Below, piece after piece: positions 16,189 to 25,041 of a stretch of DNA of 64,000 bases (the first letter of the stretch is position 1; every line of letters starts with the position of its first letter). Under the pieces are notes generated by a model. It was not told the origin of the DNA. It made no database searches and was given only the letters and a program-made list of their open reading frames with translations. Where the stretch lies: the NCBI GenBank assembly GCA_038253325.1, contig JBBSHE010000004.1:38302-102301 (forward strand). Direction: 5' to 3'. This stretch comes from JBBSHE01 sp038253325. GTDB taxonomy: Bacteria > Actinomycetota > Actinomycetes > Propionibacteriales > Nocardioidaceae. Both the position numbers and the translations under genes were made by a program.

Positions 16189-17649
16189 TCACGCATCGTT
16201 GGCGGTCCGTTCCGCTCCGAGCGACACGATCGGCCGGTTCCAACCGCGGTCGCCGGATCGGTACTGCGACTCCAGCTGGGCGGCGACCGAGTACAGCACG
16301 TGGTCCTCGCCGGGCCGGGCGGCCAGCATGCCACCGATGGGAAGCCCGGCAGCCGTCCACCCGGCCGGCACTGTGACCGCGGGCATGCCGGTCACGTTCC
16401 AGGCAGCAGCGAACGGGGTGTACGCCTTCTGCGCCTCGAAGTCCGCTGCGGGGTCGTCGTCGTCACGGATGCCGCCGACCGCGGCCGGTGGCTGGGCGAG
16501 CGTCGGCGTCAGGACCACGTCGAACGGGCTCAACGCCGTCAGCGCACGGGCGGCGGCCTGCGCCATCGCGACCAGGGCGGCCGAGAACTGCGGCGCCGTC
16601 GTCGCGAAGCCACGTTCACGAAGCCATCGGGTGAGCGGGCGCAGCAAGTGCTCACGGCGGGGATCGACCGGCCACCCGGCCGCGCTGACGGCCCACACTC
16701 GCTCGAAGGCCGGCACCGCGTCCGGCCCGAGCGGTGGACCGATGTCCTCCACCTGGTGGCCCAGCCCTTCGAGCGCCCGACTGAGTTCCTCGTACACCGC
16801 GAGCACGTCGGGGTGCACGGCTGCGTCGGAGATCAGTGGCGTGGAGAACCTGCCGATCCGCAGCCGTCCGGGGTCCCGCTCGCACCAGTCGAGGTACGAG
16901 GCGCCGTCCGGTGGGGGAGCAGCCCACACGGCATCACCGGGCGTACGACCTGACATCACGTCCAGCATGGCCGCACTGTCTCGCACGGTCGTCGTCAGCG
17001 GTCCGGACGTGGAGAGCCCAGAAACATCGCCGTACACCGGTGCGCGGCTGACTCGCCCGCGGCTCGGCTTGAACCCCACCAGCCCGCAGACACTGGCCGG
17101 GATCCTGATCGACCCACCGCCGTCCGACCCCTGCGCCCACGGCAGCAACCCACTGGCCACGGCCGTGGCGGCGCCGCCCGACGAGCCACCCGCGCTCCGG
17201 TCGAGGTCGAAGGGAGTGCGCGCCGGGGGTGCGACCGTCGGCTCCGTGTAGCACGGGCAACCGAACTCCGGCGTGTTCGTCTTGCCGAGGCTGATCAGCC
17301 CGGCATGCTCGAGCCGGTTCACGACCTCGTCGGAGTAAGCGGGAACGAAGTCGTCGGTCGCCGCCGAGCCGAACGTGGTCCGAACACCTGCGGTTGCCGT
17401 CAGGTCCTTGATCGCGATCGGGACTCCGAACACGGGCGGCAACGATGTCCCGGACCGGATCTGCTGGGTGGCGTCGGCGGCTCTCCTCCGGGCCGCATCG
17501 GCGGTCACCGTGATGAATGCGCCGACGGTGCCGTTCAGGTCGGCGATCCGGGCCAGGAAGTGCTCGACGACGTCCGGCGGCGACAGCTCACCGCTTCGAT
17601 AACCGTCCGCGATCTGAAGGGCGGTCCGGTGCGTCAGGTCATCCGCCAT
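16189..17649 (-). CDS. Amidase (amidase signature family)
   Basis: A 486-residue hydrolase of the Ser-cisSer-Lys family. The catalytic Lys lies in IAIKDLTATAGV (about residues 79-90), and the glycine/serine-rich signature GGSSGGAATAVASGLLPWAQ (about 151-170) carries the cis-Ser, followed by GSDGGGSIRIPAS with the nucleophile. It is not GatA: gatB/gatC are absent and the C-terminal part is short. It probably hydrolyses small carboxamides. The ATG at 17649 has TATCCT 7 nt upstream and no ribosome-binding site, typical of a leaderless transcript. It is divergent from the MFS gene at 17847. Confidence 0.9.
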   Translation of the reverse strand: MADDLTHRTALQIADGYRSGELSPPDVVEHFLARIADLNGTVGAFITVTADAARRRAADATQQIRSGTSLPPVFGVPIAIKDLTATAGVRTTFGSAATDDFVPAYSDEVVNRLEHAGLISLGKTNTPEFGCPCYTEPTVAPPARTPFDLDRSAGGSSGGAATAVASGLLPWAQGSDGGGSIRIPASVCGLVGFKPSRGRVSRAPVYGDVSGLSTSGPLTTTVRDSAAMLDVMSGRTPGDAVWAAPPPDGASYLDWCERDPGRLRIGRFSTPLISDAAVHPDVLAVYEELSRALEGLGHQVEDIGPPLGPDAVPAFERVWAVSAAGWPVDPRREHLLRPLTRWLRERGFATTAPQFSAALVAMAQAAARALTALSPFDVVLTPTLAQPPAAVGGIRDDDDPAADFEAQKAYTPFAAAWNVTGMPAVTVPAGWTAAGLPIGGMLAARPGEDHVLYSVAAQLESQYRSGDRGWNRPIVSLGAERTANDA

Positions 17650-17656
17650 GGAGGTC

Positions 17657-17662
17657 AGGATA
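17657..17662 (-). promoter_or_regulatory. -10 box (TATCCT) of the amidase gene
   Basis: TATCCT on the minus strand ends 7 nt before the ATG at 17649, with no Shine-Dalgarno in between; the transcript is probably leaderless. Confidence 0.45.
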
Positions 17663-17802
17663 GGCCGCGCCTGCGCACCGCCGCGGCGCGCTCGCAGCCG
17701 CCCGAACGGTCCGCGCTGGAGGGTCATCGTCCGAATTGTGCGAGCTCGAACGGGGTCGATCGCATTTGGGACAGCCCGTCCGCCCGACGGTGTCGGTGGT
17801 GT

Positions 17803-17819
17803 CACACGTGTGGTAGGGA
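17803..17819 (+). promoter_or_regulatory. Palindrome CACACGTGTG and -10-like TAGGGA before the MFS gene
   Basis: A perfect 10-bp palindrome (17803-17812) is followed at once by TAGGGAT (17814-17820), a plausible -10 box about 27 nt before the GTG at 17847. A repressor bound at the palindrome would cover the promoter. Confidence 0.35.
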
Positions 17820-17846
17820 TGGCGTACGACACACTGCGAGTGAGGG

Positions 17847-19121
17847 GTGCTCGTGCGCTATCGCGACCTGTTCTCCAATAGGGAGTTCCTGTCGACCTAC
17901 GTCGCCGACGTGCAGTCTGTCGTGGGCAGCAACCTGGCCCGGATCGCCGTGGCCGCACTCGTTTTCGCTCGGACCAACTCGACCGCGTTGACGGCGGCGG
18001 CGTTTGCGATCAGCTTCGCCCCGTACCTGTTCAGCCCATGGCTGTCGACCTTCGCCGACCTGGTGCCGCGGCGGCGGTTGCTGGTCGTCGGCGACTTCGT
18101 CCGGGCCGCACTCGTGACGGCAATCCTTGTCCCGCAGCTCTCGATCCCGCTGATCTTGATGCTCCTCTTCCTGGTCGAGCTCGTCACGGTGCCGTTCGGA
18201 GCGTCACGCATCGCGCTGCTGTCGGAGATCCTGACGGCCGACCGGTTCCCGCTCGGCAACGCGCTGGTGACCTCCACCCGCCAGATCCTTCAGGTCGCCG
18301 GGTTCGCGCTCGGCGGAGTGCTCGTCGGCGTGATCGGTGCACGTCCGACGATCGCGATCGACGCCGTGACGTACGTGATCTCCGCCGTGATTCTCCGGGT
18401 CTGCCTCGTCGCCCGGCCGGCACCGTGGCGGGTTGCCGGTGTTGCGCCGGTGCGGCCGCTCACGGGTCGTCATCGGGCTGGTGCCCTGCGGACAGGTCGG
18501 CCGAACACCTGGACGAGCATGAAGGAAGGGCTTCGGATGATCGTGTCCACACCACGGATGCGTTACCTGTTCTCGATGCTGGGCATCGGACCTGCGGTGC
18601 TCGTCGTTTCCGAGGGTCTGGCAGTCCCGTGGGCACATCAGCTCGAGGGCAGCGCCGCGCTCGCGGGACTCATCATGGCGGCGCCACCGCTCGGCAACGC
18701 AACTGGCCTGTTGTTCTTCGGGCGGCTCTCGTTCGATACCCAGCAGCGGCTGGTCGGACCGCTGGCGGTCGGAGGCGCTGTGGCGGTCGGGCTCACGGGC
18801 ATGCTCAGCTGGATGAGTGCATCTCGCGTACTGATCATCGGCGTGCTCGTCGTCGCCGGAGGATCGTTGTCGTACCTGAGCGCTGTGCAGTCGGAGGTTG
18901 CGCGGACCATTCCGACGCACACCCGCGGACGGGTGTTCGGCCTGGGCAACGCGGTGATGCAGCTGTCCCAGGGAGCGGCCGTCGCCATCGCCGGGCTGCT
19001 GGCGGCGTCGGTGCACGTGGCCTCCGCACTGGTCGCGACGGGTATGCTCGGAGCCACGGCGACCCTCATCGTCGCGCTGCGGATGCCGGTGCCGACGCAA
19101 CGTGTCCCAGTAGCCGCATGA
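17847..19121 (+). CDS. MFS transporter, DHA3-like
   Basis: A 424-residue membrane protein with about 12 hydrophobic helices, beginning YRDLFSNREFLSTYVADV, which resembles the N-terminus of DHA3 (EntS/MefA-like) exporters. The loop ADLVPRRRLLVVGD (about residues 72-85) is the motif-A region, and the second half carries the matching THTRGRVFGLGN (about 351-362). Members export macrolides, siderophores or other small molecules; the substrate is unknown. The GTG at 17847 follows GTGAGG. A 10-bp palindrome and a -10-like box lie just upstream. The M18 aminopeptidase begins 19 nt after its stop but has its own leaderless-type promoter. Confidence 0.87.
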   Translation: MLVRYRDLFSNREFLSTYVADVQSVVGSNLARIAVAALVFARTNSTALTAAAFAISFAPYLFSPWLSTFADLVPRRRLLVVGDFVRAALVTAILVPQLSIPLILMLLFLVELVTVPFGASRIALLSEILTADRFPLGNALVTSTRQILQVAGFALGGVLVGVIGARPTIAIDAVTYVISAVILRVCLVARPAPWRVAGVAPVRPLTGRHRAGALRTGRPNTWTSMKEGLRMIVSTPRMRYLFSMLGIGPAVLVVSEGLAVPWAHQLEGSAALAGLIMAAPPLGNATGLLFFGRLSFDTQQRLVGPLAVGGAVAVGLTGMLSWMSASRVLIIGVLVVAGGSLSYLSAVQSEVARTIPTHTRGRVFGLGNAVMQLSQGAAVAIAGLLAASVHVASALVATGMLGATATLIVALRMPVPTQRVPVAA

Positions 19122-19128
19122 AGCGCCC

Positions 19129-19134
19129 TACCCT
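19129..19134 (+). promoter_or_regulatory. -10 box (TACCCT) of the M18 aminopeptidase gene
   Basis: TACCCT ends 6 nt before the GTG at 19141 and no Shine-Dalgarno sequence is present, as in leaderless actinobacterial genes. Confidence 0.5.
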
Positions 19135-19140
19135 GAGGTC

Positions 19141-20424
19141 GTGAGGACAGCAGGACATCTCGACGACCTGGCAGCGTTCGTCACCGCGGCACCCTCGTCG
19201 TACCACGCGGTTGCCGAGTCGGCACGACGGTTGACCGCCGCCGGGTTTGTCGAGCTCGACGAGCGATCCGCCTGGACCGAAACGTCGGGTGCCCACTTCG
19301 TGGTGCGTGACGGTGCACTGATCGCCTGGGTCCAGCCGGCAGACGCCGCCGCGACCGTGCCGTTCCGGATCATCGGAGCGCATACGGACTCACCAACTTT
19401 GAAGCTGAAGCCGAATCCGACCATCGGTTCGGCGGGTTGGCTGCAGGCGGGCGTCGAGGTGTACGGCGGACCGTTGCTGAACAGCTGGCTCGACCGCGAG
19501 CTCGAGCTGGCGGGACGGCTGGTGCTCCGCGACGGATCGACGTCACTGGTGCGGACGGGCGCGATCCTCCGGGTGCCGCAGCTGGCCATCCACCTCGATC
19601 GGTCGGTCAACACCGACGGTCTCAAGCTCGACGCCCAACGTCACCTGACGCCGCTTTGGGGCATCGGGGAGCCGACCAACGCCGACCTGATGGGCCACCT
19701 CGCCCGGCTCGCCGACATCGACCCGGCCGATGTGCTCGGATCTGACATCGTCTCCGTCGACACGCAGCCGCCGACCGTCTTCGGGGTCGACGACGAGTTC
19801 CTCGCGGCCGCCCGCCTCGACAACCTCTGTTCTGTGCACAGCGGCCTGCAGGCGCTGCTGGCCGTTGCCCCCGATCCACCCAGCGACGCGATCGTGATGT
19901 TGGCCGCGTTCGACCACGAGGAGCTGGGGAGCACGACCCGTTCCGGTGCGGCGGGGCCGTTCCTGGCCGACATCGTCGACCGGGTGAGTGCCGGGTTGGG
20001 CGCCGGGGTCGACGAGCGGGCGCGGGCGCTGGCAGGTTCGGCGTGCTTGTCGGCCGATGCGGGTCACGCCGTCCACCCCAACTACCCCGAGCGTCACGAT
20101 CCGGCGAACCGTCCCATCGTCAACCGCGGTCCGTTGCTCAAGCTCAACGCTAATCAGAGGTACGCAACGGACGCTGTCGGCGCGGCGACATGGGTGCGTG
20201 CGTGCGAGCGCGCGGGTGTCCCGACGCAGGAGTTCGTGTCCAACAACGCGATCCCCTGCGGCTCGACGATTGGACCGCTGACGGCCACCCGGCTCGGTAT
20301 CCGAACGATCGACGTCGGAGTCCCGTTGCTGTCGATGCACTCCGCCCGGGAACTGTGTGGGGTGGACGACCCCGGCCATCTCGCAGCCGCCGCTCGCGCG
20401 TTCCTCGCCGACTCCGATGCGTAG
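19141..20424 (+). CDS. M18-family aspartyl aminopeptidase
   Basis: A 427-residue cytoplasmic metallopeptidase of the M18 family, which removes acidic N-terminal residues. The dinuclear metal site is complete: His in IIGAHTDSPTLKLK (about residues 78-91), Asp in AARLDNLCSVH (about 222-232), the Glu pair in FDHEELGS (about 259-266), Asp in SADAGHAVHPNYPE (about 302-315) and the late His in LLSMHSARE (about 397-405). The length agrees with bacterial homologues. It starts with GTG; a TACCCT box 6 nt upstream suggests an independent leaderless transcript although the MFS gene ends only 19 nt before. Confidence 0.93.
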   Translation: MRTAGHLDDLAAFVTAAPSSYHAVAESARRLTAAGFVELDERSAWTETSGAHFVVRDGALIAWVQPADAAATVPFRIIGAHTDSPTLKLKPNPTIGSAGWLQAGVEVYGGPLLNSWLDRELELAGRLVLRDGSTSLVRTGAILRVPQLAIHLDRSVNTDGLKLDAQRHLTPLWGIGEPTNADLMGHLARLADIDPADVLGSDIVSVDTQPPTVFGVDDEFLAAARLDNLCSVHSGLQALLAVAPDPPSDAIVMLAAFDHEELGSTTRSGAAGPFLADIVDRVSAGLGAGVDERARALAGSACLSADAGHAVHPNYPERHDPANRPIVNRGPLLKLNANQRYATDAVGAATWVRACERAGVPTQEFVSNNAIPCGSTIGPLTATRLGIRTIDVGVPLLSMHSARELCGVDDPGHLAAAARAFLADSDA

Positions 20425-20447
20425 CCCGGCCGCCGGGTCGGCAAGGA

Positions 20448-20478
20448 CATCAACGGCTGAGGAACTGAGCGCTATACG
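20448..20478 (-). repeat. Diverged copy of the sense-oriented 3' repeat core
   Basis: Read on the minus strand (the ppk2 sense) this stretch contains CCGTATAGCGCTCAG followed by CGTTG, aligning at about 22 of 30 positions with the core seen 3' of the DUF559 gene (GCGGTATTGCGCTCGG..). It lies at the far end of the ppk2 3' minisatellite. This is the weakest member of the family. Confidence 0.35.
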
Positions 20479-20506
20479 GCTCGAATCGTCAGCCGCTGAC
20501 GAAAGC

Positions 20507-20777
20507 ACGCCGGTCGGACGCACGCCGGTCGGACGCACGCCGGTCGGACGCACGCCGGTCGGACGCACGCCGGTCGGACGCACGAGCGGTCGGACGCACG
20601 AGCGGTCGGACGCACGAGCGGTCGGACGCACGAGCGGTCGGACGCACGAGCGGTGGGCCGTACGAGCGGTCGGACGCACGAGCGGTGGGCCGTACGAGCG
20701 GTGGGCCGTACGAGCGGCGGTACGAGCGGTGGGCCGTACGAGCGGACGTACGAGCGGCGGTACGAGCGGTGGGACCG
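20507..20777. repeat. Minisatellite: 15-bp units changing to 16- and 12-bp units
   Basis: Five exact tandem copies of ACGCCGGTCGGACGC run from 20507 to 20581. They are followed by 16-bp units ACGAGCGGTCGGACGC (four exact copies 20582-20645, one more at 20662) alternating with ACGAGCGGTGGGCCGT, and then 12-bp derivatives, ending at 20777, the base before the ppk2 stop codon. The change of unit length breaks any long reading frame, so I see no protein here. It fills the spacer between the convergent M18 and ppk2 genes and is a candidate variable-number locus. Confidence 0.9.
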
Positions 20778-21572
20778 TCAGGAGAGGCTCGCCGCGTGAT
20801 CCGGCACGTAGTTGTAGTCCTCCCGCGGCGGACGTTCGTACCCGCTTGACGGCGGGCGCTTGGGGATCGTCAGCTTGGGCATGGACACCGGCTGGTACGG
20901 CACCTGGCTGAGCAGGTGCGCGATCATGTTGAGCCGCGAAGCTCTCTTGTCCTCGCTCTCGACCACGTACCACGGCGCCTCGGGGATGTCGGTGTGGACG
21001 AACATCTCGTCCTTGGCGCGTGAGTAGTCCTCCCATCGGGTGATCGACTCGAGGTCCATCGGCGACAGCTTCCAGCGGCGCATCGGATCATCTGCGCGCG
21101 AGCGGAACCGTTTCTCCTGCTCGACGTCGGACACCGAGAACCAGTACTTGAGAAGCATGATCCCGTCCCCGACGAGCAGCCGCTCGAAGATCGGTGCCTG
21201 CTGGAGGAAGCGGCGGTACTCCGACGGCGTGCAGAACCGCATCACGTGCTCGACGCCTGCGCGGTTGTACCACGACCTGTCCATCAGCACGATCTCGCCC
21301 GCGGCGGGAAGGTGCTCGATGTAGCGCTGGAAGTACCATTCGGTCTTTTGCCGCTCGGTCGGCGCGGGCAACGCGACCGTACGCGTCACCCGGGGGTTGA
21401 GGTACTCGCTGACCCGCTTGATCGTCGAGCCCTTGCCGGCGGCGTCGCGGCCCTCGAAGATCACGACCAGCCGTTGTCCCTCGGTCCGGATCCACTCCTG
21501 CAGAGAAACCAGCTCAGACTGCAAGCGCTGCAGCTCCGCCTCGTACGCCTTCTTGGGAACGCGGTTTGCCAT
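20778..21572 (-). CDS. ppk2: Polyphosphate kinase 2
   Basis: A 264-residue PPK2-family kinase, which transfers phosphate between polyphosphate and nucleotides. The Walker A motif is FEGRDAAGKGSTIKR (about residues 39-53), and the Walker B/lid region reads VLMDRSWYNRAGVEHV (about 94-109), both complete. A single PPK2 domain of this length fits class I enzymes, which phosphorylate nucleoside diphosphates or run in reverse; class assignment is tentative. The ATG at 21572 has a strong AAGGAGG. The stop codon abuts a minisatellite array on its 3' side, so the length of the 3' untranslated region could vary between strains. It is monocistronic. Confidence 0.94.
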   Translation of the reverse strand: MANRVPKKAYEAELQRLQSELVSLQEWIRTEGQRLVVIFEGRDAAGKGSTIKRVSEYLNPRVTRTVALPAPTERQKTEWYFQRYIEHLPAAGEIVLMDRSWYNRAGVEHVMRFCTPSEYRRFLQQAPIFERLLVGDGIMLLKYWFSVSDVEQEKRFRSRADDPMRRWKLSPMDLESITRWEDYSRAKDEMFVHTDIPEAPWYVVESEDKRASRLNMIAHLLSQVPYQPVSMPKLTIPKRPPSSGYERPPREDYNYVPDHAASLS

Positions 21573-21779
21573 GGCGCCTCCTTGGTCGGCACCCTCGGGT
21601 GCTGAACCAGAAGCACACTAGCCCGAATCGGCCATTGCGGCAGACGCCGCCCGAACGGCGGGGCGCATCGAGTGTTCGCACCGACCACGCGTTGCACGTT
21701 GCCGTCCACGCTGTTTGACTGAGGTCGAATCCAGGATCTCGTCGTCTACCAGCTCGACCCACTCTCGAAAGGACATCCG

Positions 21780-22910
21780 ATGCGACCACGACTCCGTACC
21801 CGAGTCGCCGCGGTAGCCGCCGCTGCCGCCGGCATCGCCCTCACCGTGTCTGCTGCCGTACCAGCGACGGCGGGCCATCATCCGAGGGGGCACCACCACG
21901 CGGCTCGGTTCGACCACATCTTCGTGATCATGCTCGAGAACCACTCGAAGTCCAGCGTGATCAACGATCCGAACGCTCCGTACCTGACCAGCCTGGCCCA
22001 CACGTACGCGATGGCCGACAACTACTACGGTGTCACCCACCCGTCGATGCCGAACTACATCGCAGCGATCGCCGGTGACAACTTCGGGATCCAGGACGAC
22101 AACGACCAGAACGTCGTCAACTTCGACCGGCCGAACCTGGTGGACCAGCTCGAGGCTCGTCACATCCGCTGGGACGCGTACATGGAGACGCTTCCGGCCA
22201 ACAAGCTCGACCGGTTCGGACCGACGCTGCCCGACGGGACCCAGGTGCCGCTGTACGCGAAGAAGCACAACGCGTTCGTGCTGTTCGACGACATCAAGAA
22301 AAACCCGGAGCGGATGAGCCATGTGCGCGACTACAGCCGGCTCGGCGCCGACCTGAACAGCCGGCACGCTCCGCAGTTCGTGTGGATCTCTCCGAACCAG
22401 TGCAACGACATGCACGGGGGTGTCTATGTGACCGTCGCGGGTCATGCCGAGACGCCCTGCCCGTACGGCACCGTGAAGGACGACCCCAACGACGCCGCGC
22501 TGAAGCAGAAGGCGGACGCGTTCGTACACCATGCCGTCGACACCATCAGGGGCTCACGCGCCTGGACGCGGCGCTCCGCCATCGTGATCGTCACGGACGA
22601 GAACGACTTCACCGGCAACGAGGTGACCGGAGGCTGGGAGAGCGCGGCCGGATGCTGCGACTCGCCGTACGTCCCTGCGGCGGACCCCAGGGTCAGCCCG
22701 GACTGGCCAGGAGGCACGTACGGCGGCGGGCTCATCCCGGCGATCGTCGTGACGGGATCTGGTCCGAGCGGCACGGTGGATCACACGCCGTACAACCACT
22801 ACTCGCTGCTGACCACGATCGAGGACAACTGGCGCCTCGCTCACCTCGGCCACGCTGGTGACCGTGCCGGCGGGGTGCGGCCGATGTGGCGGACCTTCAG
22901 ATCGCACTGA
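21780..22910 (+). CDS. Secreted phosphoesterase (acid phosphatase / phospholipase C-like)
   Basis: A 376-residue exported protein of the phosphoesterase family (the SapM/phospholipase C group). Residues 1-31 form a signal peptide with cleavage likely after ATA (about 29-31), followed by a His-rich start GHHPRGHHHAARFDH. Catalytic and metal-site motifs are visible: VIMLENHS (about 49-56, the ExN of the family), THPSMPNYIAAIAGDNFG (about 85-102) and VTDENDFTGNE (about 273-283). It lacks the extra C-terminal domains of non-specific phospholipases C. The ATG at 21780 follows GAAAGGA. It is probably a phosphate-scavenging enzyme outside the cell; there is no partner gene nearby. Confidence 0.88.
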   Translation: MRPRLRTRVAAVAAAAAGIALTVSAAVPATAGHHPRGHHHAARFDHIFVIMLENHSKSSVINDPNAPYLTSLAHTYAMADNYYGVTHPSMPNYIAAIAGDNFGIQDDNDQNVVNFDRPNLVDQLEARHIRWDAYMETLPANKLDRFGPTLPDGTQVPLYAKKHNAFVLFDDIKKNPERMSHVRDYSRLGADLNSRHAPQFVWISPNQCNDMHGGVYVTVAGHAETPCPYGTVKDDPNDAALKQKADAFVHHAVDTIRGSRAWTRRSAIVIVTDENDFTGNEVTGGWESAAGCCDSPYVPAADPRVSPDWPGGTYGGGLIPAIVVTGSGPSGTVDHTPYNHYSLLTTIEDNWRLAHLGHAGDRAGGVRPMWRTFRSH

Positions 22911-22956
22911 GCCCGGGCCGGCCGCGTCGCTGGGGCGCATACGAGAAACAACCTGT

Positions 22957-22997
22957 GGCTGGGAGTTCGCGGCGTACTACCTCGCGAACTCCCAGCC
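22957..22997. repeat. 41-bp hairpin repeat, copy B (perfect 15-bp arms)
   Basis: GGCTGGGAGTTCGCG (22957-22971) and CGCGAACTCCCAGCC (22983-22997) form a perfect 15-bp stem with an 11-nt loop. The sequence is shared with copies at 4678 and 34404. It lies in the 226-bp spacer between the convergent phosphoesterase and dnaB genes, 46 nt after the former, and may also terminate transcription. Confidence 0.8.
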
Positions 22998-23091
22998 GTT
23001 GGACCAGCTCGACGACGCCGTAGAGGGCCGGGCCGGGCTGGGGGATTTGTCGCTGGCGCATGCCTACACACCACCGGCACCGTCGTCTCCT

Positions 23092-23116
23092 GTGGCCGGG
23101 TCACTGGCCTGGCCAC
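23092..23116 (-). terminator. Possible hairpin terminator 3' of dnaB
   Basis: GTGGCC (23092-23097) is inverted as GGCCAC (23111-23116), about 20 nt beyond the dnaB stop in its direction of transcription. The stem is only 6 bp with a 13-nt loop, so it is a weak candidate. Confidence 0.3.
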
Positions 23117-23136
23117 CGCCCAGCCGCTGGACCGGC

Positions 23137-24516
23137 TCAGCCGTCGGCGACGTCGGCGAACCGCGAGTAGTGTCCCTGAAACGCCAGCTGAAGGCGCGCC
23201 GTCGGTCCGTTGCGGTGCTTGGCGACGTGTAGGTCGGCCATCCCGGTCAGCAGGTCGTGGTCCTTCTCGTACGCGTCGTCGCGGTGCAGCAACACCACGA
23301 CGTCGCTGTCTTGCTCGAGCGAGCCGGACTCGCGCAGGTCGGCCAGCTGCGGATGTTTGTCGGTGCGCTGCTCGGCGCCGCGGTTGAGCTGGCTGATCGC
23401 GATCACGGGGATCTCGAGCTCCTTGGCCAGCAGCTTGATCTGGCGGGAGAACTCCGACACCTCGAGCTGGCGCGACTCGACCCGGCGGCCAGATGTCATC
23501 AGCTGGAGGTAGTCGATCACGACCAGCCGAAGGTCGTGGCGCTGCTTGAGCCGGCGGGCCTTGGCGCGGATCTCCATCATCGTCAGGTTGGGCGAGTCGT
23601 CGATGAACAACGGCGCCTCCGACACCTCGCCCATCTTGCGCACGAGCCGCGACCAGTCCTCATCACTCATCGAGCCCTCCCGCATGCTCTTCAGCCGGAT
23701 CCGAGCCTCGGCCGACAGGAGCCGCATGGTGATCTCGGTACGGCTCATCTCGAGGGAGAAGATGGCGCTGGTGAGCCCGTGCCTGATCGACGCCGAACGA
23801 GCGATGTCGAGTCCGATCGTGGACTTGCCGATCGCCGGGCGGGCGGCGATGATCACCATCTGCCCGGGGTGCAGGCCATTAGTGAGCGAGTCGAACTCGG
23901 CGAAGCCGGTGGGGACGCCCGCCAACTGCCCGTCGCGGTTCCCGATCGCCTCCAGCTCGTCGATGGTAGCTTCCATCAGCTCCGAAAGTGGTGCGTAGTC
24001 CTCGGCGGCCCGGCGCTCGCTGACCGCGTACACCTCGGCCTGCGCGCGGTCGACAACGTCGTCGATGTTGCCCTCCGCGGCGTACCCGCTCTGCACGATT
24101 CTCGTCCCGGCTGCGATCAGCCGACGCAGGACCGCGTTCTCCCGCACGATCTCGGCGTAGTAGCCCGCATTCGCCGCCACCGGCACCGCCGCCGACAGCG
24201 TGTGCAGATATGGTGCGCCGCCGGCCTGCGCCAGGGATCCGCGCCGCGACAGCTCCGCCGCCACCGTGACGGCGTCCGCCGGCTCACCGCGCCCGTACAG
24301 GTCGATGATCGCGTCGAAGATGGTCTCGTTCGCGGGCCGGTAGAAGTCGCTGCCCCGGACTGCCTCGACCACATCGGCGATCGCATCCTTGCTGAGCAAC
24401 ATGGCGCCAAGCACCGACTGTTCGGCGTTCTCGTCCTGCGGAGGCATCCGGCCGGCGCCGCCACGACCCTCGAACGCACCATCAGGCACCGCCTGCGGAA
24501 ACTCAGCGACCGTCAC
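23137..24516 (-). CDS. dnaB: Replicative DNA helicase DnaB
   Basis: A 459-residue hexameric helicase that unwinds DNA at the replication fork. The N-terminal primase-interacting domain begins MPPQDENAEQSVLGAMLLS, and a RecA-like motor domain follows with the Walker A motif RPAIGKST (about residues 210-217), the Walker B strand LRLVVIDYLQLM (about 311-322) and the arginine-finger region near the C-terminus. No intein interrupts it, although dnaB is a common intein site in actinobacteria. I prefer the GTG at 24516, which has GAGGAG upstream, over another GTG at 24573. It is separated by the SDR and MATE genes from the rpsF-ssb-rpsR-rplI group with which it is conserved. Its neighbours are the same as those of Rv0058-type loci. 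Confidence 0.96.
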   Translation of the reverse strand: MTVAEFPQAVPDGAFEGRGGAGRMPPQDENAEQSVLGAMLLSKDAIADVVEAVRGSDFYRPANETIFDAIIDLYGRGEPADAVTVAAELSRRGSLAQAGGAPYLHTLSAAVPVAANAGYYAEIVRENAVLRRLIAAGTRIVQSGYAAEGNIDDVVDRAQAEVYAVSERRAAEDYAPLSELMEATIDELEAIGNRDGQLAGVPTGFAEFDSLTNGLHPGQMVIIAARPAIGKSTIGLDIARSASIRHGLTSAIFSLEMSRTEITMRLLSAEARIRLKSMREGSMSDEDWSRLVRKMGEVSEAPLFIDDSPNLTMMEIRAKARRLKQRHDLRLVVIDYLQLMTSGRRVESRQLEVSEFSRQIKLLAKELEIPVIAISQLNRGAEQRTDKHPQLADLRESGSLEQDSDVVVLLHRDDAYEKDHDLLTGMADLHVAKHRNGPTARLQLAFQGHYSRFADVADG

Positions 24517-25041
24517 GCTCTGACCCGTCTCCTCACCTCGGTGGGGCGTTCGCCCCTCCACACCAATTGCCACCGCGCATCGAGCGTAGGTGCCAGCACC
24601 CCCCGGCTCTCGGCACCAAGGGCCGACGCTACGAGTACGGCGGTGGTCGTGGCGAGTTGCCCGTCAACACCCCATGTGTGCATCACCGTGCTTGCGGTGG
24701 ATAACAGCGTCGAAGGTGTGCACAGCCGGGGGACAGCGCTGTGGACCGTGACGGGCCGTCGAGGCCAACGACGGCATTGAGCAGGCACAACAGGTATCAA
24801 CCGTCGGGGGACAAAGAAAGTCGCCGCCGATCGGGAGGCCGTCGGCGTGTCGCCCGGGTCGGCGCGTGCGCACAGCCCTGCCGCGACCGCCGACCGTCCT
24901 GCGTTCACGCCTCACCTGTCCCAGAGCACCGCTCGACCGGTCGCATCAAGGTCCGGACCCGGTACGCGACCCGAAGCGAGATCGGCGTGCCACGATTCGG
25001 TGGTGCGGGTGCGATCGACCTCTGGGTCACGGGGCCGAGCG
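24517..25041. other. Divergent spacer between dnaB and the MATE gene
   Basis: This 525-nt stretch has no supported gene. Around 24690-24750 it holds several imperfect DnaA-box-like words (GGTGGATAA, TGTGCACAG, TGTGGACCG), none a perfect match. No RNA gene, repeat or terminator is apparent in the rest. Confidence 0.4.

Noticed and set aside
20357..20911. Open frame through the 15-bp minisatellite encoding TPVGR repeats
   Set aside because: It overlaps the antisense of ppk2 and the end of the M18 gene, has no ribosome-binding site, and the array switches to 16-bp units, so the periodic peptide is not maintained.
23137..24516. Intein in dnaB
   Set aside because: The motor domain motifs follow each other at normal spacing and the protein has the normal length.
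24690..24750. DnaA-box cluster upstream of dnaB
   Set aside because: The words differ from TT(A/G)TCCACA by one or more bases, and no AT-rich unwinding region is present; expected chance similarity in this composition is appreciable.
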